34,804 nucleotides of DNA. It comes from Cytophagales bacterium (GTDB taxonomy: Bacteria > Bacteroidota > Bacteroidia > Cytophagales > Spirosomataceae). The stretch's first letter is position 1, and every line of letters starts with the position of its first letter. The stretch lies in assembly GCA_013298025.1 (NCBI GenBank), contig JAAFJE010000035.1, forward strand, positions 1 to 34,804. Direction: 5' to 3'. Of this stretch, positions 32,865 to 34,804 are shown one piece after another. Made by a program: the position numbers and the translations under genes. The notes beneath the pieces were generated by a model. That model made no database searches. It was not told where the DNA came from and worked only from the letters and a program-made list of their open reading frames with translations.

Positions 32865-33251
32865 AGCGGATTAAATCAATGGAACGCTGGCGGACGAAAA
32901 CGAGATATGGGCGAAGTGTATATTCCGATTCCGTCGGAAATTCACAAACAATTCCCAGGTTTTTTCCCAAGCCGTGATGTTCATTTCAACCTGACCATTC
33001 CAACAGGCGAGACATTCAACGCAAAAGTATGTCAAGACAATTCCAAAGCCTTAATGACAGACCCAAACAAAGCTTTGTCGGATTGGCTTTTAAGGCGAGT
33101 TTTCAATCTAAAAGAAGGCGAGCTTGCTACTATTGAAAAGATGAACGAACTTGGTTTCGACAGCGTAATTATTCAGAAGGACAACAATGGAAATTACAAA
33201 ATAGACAAGGCGAAGTCGAACAGTTACGAAAAATTCATAAGTAATGAGTAG
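32865..33251 (+). pseudogene. 3' remnant of an NgoFVII-type restriction endonuclease
   Basis: The open frame carries SGLNQWNAGGRKRDMGEVYI and then PIPSEIHKQFPGFFPSRD, FNLTIPTGETFNAKVCQDNS, KALMTDPNKALSDWLLRRVF and LKEGELATIEKMNELGFDSV. This run of blocks is the C-terminal region of NgoFVII-like restriction enzymes, where a B3-like DNA-recognition domain follows a phospholipase D-type nuclease domain. The nuclease half with its HKD motif is absent, because the frame is closed by a TGA just upstream. An ATG at 32907 would give 114 residues but would cut into the conserved block. It is best read as a decayed gene, although a stand-alone DNA-binding fragment might still be made. Confidence 0.72.
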
Positions 33252-33277
33252 GCAAACTTTTATCGTTTTTCTGCCTT

Positions 33278-33306
33278 TGCTCGTGCCATCACGGGCATTT
33301 TATTTT
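33278..33306 (+). terminator. Terminator after the NgoFVII remnant
   Basis: TGCTCGTG and CACGGGCA (one T-G pair) form an 8-bp stem with a CCAT loop, followed by TTTTATTTT. Confidence 0.75.
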
Positions 33307-33358
33307 AAAAGCACACATATAAATGAGATAGAAGGTTAAACTATGAACAGAAAAACGA

Positions 33359-34375
33359 ATGAGTAAAGAAATAAGCCTACAAAAAGAAGAATACGAAAGT
33401 ATTTTGAAGCAAGCGGTTGAGCAAATTCGTACAACTAGAATAATTGTAGCCAAACAATTAAATAGTGCCGCACAATCTATTTATTGGAATCTTGGTAAGT
33501 TGATTTTTGAAAAACAATTGGCCGAAGGCTACGGTAGTGCCGTGGTCAATCAACTTTCGGTTGACCTCAAAAAAGAATTTCCCGATATGGGCTTATCGCC
33601 CCGCAATTTGTGGGATATGAAACGGTTTTATGAGCGTTACTATCAAGCAGACTTAAAACTGCGACAGGCTGTCGCAGTTTTGCCATGGGGACATAATTTG
33701 TTGCTACTCAACAAAGTTCAATCAATCGAAGCTGTACTTTTTTACGCCAACGAAGCCATAACCAAAGGTTGGAGCAGAGATTGGCTACTCAATGCCATCA
33801 AAATGGATAGTTTCAGCCATCATCAAACTCAAATTAAATCGCACAATTTTAACGAAACACTTGCTACCATTGATGCCGATTATGCCAACGAGGTGTTTAA
33901 AGACCGTTATAATCTTGGCTTTTTGGGCATTACCGAGAAAGTAAAAGAAACCGAATTAGAAAAACGATTGGTAGAAAAAATCAAAAACTTTGTTTTGGAA
34001 TTAGGCAAAGGCTTTACGTTTATTGGCAATCAATACCGCTTAGAATACAATAACAAAGAGTATTTTGTGGATATGCTTTTTTTTCATCGTGGTTTACGAA
34101 GTTTGGTGGCGGTTGAATTGAAAATAGGTAGTTTTAAAGCTGAATATGTAGGCAAAATGAATTTATACCTGTCGCTGCTTGATAAATTGGAGAAAGGCGA
34201 AACCGAAAATAATTCTATCGGAATAATTCTTTGTGCCGATAAAGACCATTTAGACGTAGAAATTGCCCTCCAAGACATCAACAAACCTATTGGCGTAGCA
34301 GAATATCAGCTTTTATTACCAAAAGACCAATTACAAGACTTGTTAGTCAATGAAATAAAAGCTTATAATAAATAA
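33359..34375 (+). CDS. DUF1016/YhcG-type PD-(D/E)XK nuclease-domain protein
   Basis: A 338-residue protein of the YhcG family. The N-terminal DUF1016 region holds SAAQSIYWNLGKLIFEKQL and LSPRNLWDMKRFYERY, and then LPWGHNLLLLNKV. The C-terminal PD-(D/E)XK domain shows YRLEYNNKEYFVDMLFFHRG, SLVAVELKIGSF with D238, E253 and K255, and GKMNLYLSLLD. All catalytic-type residues are present, so it may be active. Such genes are often carried between the subunit genes of type I restriction systems and in mobile islands, but no hsd gene is seen here. A seven-codon ORF (33343-33366) overlaps its ATG and may be a gene scar or a coupling peptide. Confidence 0.9.
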   Translation: MSKEISLQKEEYESILKQAVEQIRTTRIIVAKQLNSAAQSIYWNLGKLIFEKQLAEGYGSAVVNQLSVDLKKEFPDMGLSPRNLWDMKRFYERYYQADLKLRQAVAVLPWGHNLLLLNKVQSIEAVLFYANEAITKGWSRDWLLNAIKMDSFSHHQTQIKSHNFNETLATIDADYANEVFKDRYNLGFLGITEKVKETELEKRLVEKIKNFVLELGKGFTFIGNQYRLEYNNKEYFVDMLFFHRGLRSLVAVELKIGSFKAEYVGKMNLYLSLLDKLEKGETENNSIGIILCADKDHLDVEIALQDINKPIGVAEYQLLLPKDQLQDLLVNEIKAYNK

Positions 34376-34413
34376 TGTAAATTAATCTGAAACAGGATTG
34401 GCAGAATGAAAAG

Positions 34414-34629
34414 ATGAAAAAGATATTTTTAATTCTAACAACACTATTAGTAATTGTAGTATTGTTTGTCAAAATAGTTCGTAATCAAGCTATTGAAACG
34501 AACAGGAAATTAGATGATTACTTAAAGAGCCTCCATTTAGAACTTACAGGAAATATAAGTTCTATAAAAGACTTAGGTCATGGAGTGTATAGAATTTTTT
34601 TAGACGTTACAAGTTCTAATATGGACTAG
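34414..34629 (+). pseudogene. Short membrane-anchored protein, apparently truncated by an insertion sequence
   Basis: A 71-residue frame begins with one hydrophobic segment (IFLILTTLLVIVVLFVKIV, residues about 4-22), as an N-terminal anchor or signal, followed by a soluble part that ends abruptly at SSNMD and a TAG. The next bases begin GGTGTAGGACAAG and lead into the transposase end, so the gene probably continued past this point before insertion. Family not recognised. Confidence 0.5.
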
Positions 34630-34646
34630 GGTGTAGGACAAGTTTG

Positions 34647-34804
34647 TCATGCTGCCTTTTTTATTTGGTTGACCAGCTCCTGCCATTGATTATTTTTCAA
34701 TTTAATTCTAAGATTAACTATTTGTTGAGCACCTTTTAAAGTCCATCTCTGCCCCGATAGTTTCAATCTTTTTTGAATAACCTCTTTGTTTGCAGATTCT
34801 ATCG
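34647..34804 (-). CDS. Transposase, C-terminal part (ISKra4-like), runs off the right edge
   Basis: Read on the minus strand, the frame gives about 52 residues that end at the TGA at 34647-34649. It contains ESANKEVIQKRLKLSGQRW, then LKGAQQIVNLR and a short basic tail. The pattern E-S-A-N-K-x-V-x-Q-x-R-x-K-x-S-G-x-R-W followed by G-A-Q-x-x-x-N-L-R is the C-terminal hallmark of ISKra4-type DDE transposases, with ISLre2-like families as an alternative. The element's outer end should lie near 34,629-34,631. The rest of the element is outside the window. Confidence 0.72.
   Translation of the reverse strand, partial: IESANKEVIQKRLKLSGQRWTLKGAQQIVNLRIKLKNNQWQELVNQIKKAA

Noticed and set aside
33343-33366. 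Seven-codon ORF overlapping the DUF1016 start as a real gene
   Set aside because: Too short to judge; noted only as a possible scar or coupling peptide.

Overview
The window looks like chromosomal DNA of a member of the Bacteroidota, most likely a Cytophagales-type organism (the rank below phylum is inference). Several promoters fit the Bacteroidota pattern TTTG/TTG, 19-21 bases, TAnnTTTG (upstream of a GNAT/rimP interval, mazG, rplU, tRNA-Gly and rplK). Shine-Dalgarno sequences are mostly absent. The gene content (divergent FabI, GIN-domain protein, Asn-rich IF-2 linker, VF530 protein) fits the same phylum.

Positions 1-233 hold the start of a transposase on the minus strand that runs off the left edge. 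From about 350 to 23,760 the DNA is an ordinary housekeeping chromosome: valS facing fabI; a GNAT acetyltransferase; the translation cluster rimP-nusA-infB; a VF530 protein overlapping an RluA-type pseudouridine synthase; an RRM RNA-binding protein; a MoeB/ThiF-rhodanese fusion; a GIN-domain exported protein; mazG; a secreted peroxiredoxin-like protein; rplU-rpmA; a TIP30-like SDR; a family 2 glycosyltransferase; a very large SF1 helicase; and a UbiA-type prenyltransferase. Strong hairpin terminators separate many of these units.

Positions 23,850-27,270 hold tRNA-Gly(GCC), tRNA-Leu(UAA) and the ribosomal stalk operon rplK-rplA-rplJ-rplL, which has a long structured leader and a giant hairpin between rplK and rplA. 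secE-nusG are not seen upstream, and rpoB-rpoC do not follow rplL here.

From about 27,270 to the right edge the DNA becomes more A+T-rich and reads as a defence or restriction island with clear signs of decay. In order it holds: an RloA-RloB (AbiL-like) ATPase/TOPRIM pair whose RloB carries an extra C-terminal domain, with a 20-bp perfect palindrome set directly before its start codon; the deleted, frameshifted tail of an MmeI-like DNA methyltransferase; a small PD-(D/E)XK-like protein; a 41-bp tandem repeat followed by five 77-bp tandem hairpin units whose inner stem varies in a pairing-preserving way; a 26-residue ORF abutting a DUF3883 nuclease-like gene, which overlaps an unknown 85-residue ORF; the 3' end of an NgoFVII-type restriction endonuclease; a DUF1016/YhcG-type PD-(D/E)XK protein; a short membrane protein that appears cut by an insertion sequence; and the 3' end of that element's transposase. 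The most unusual items are the hairpin array, the RloAB operator and extension, and the location of this island directly behind rplL.
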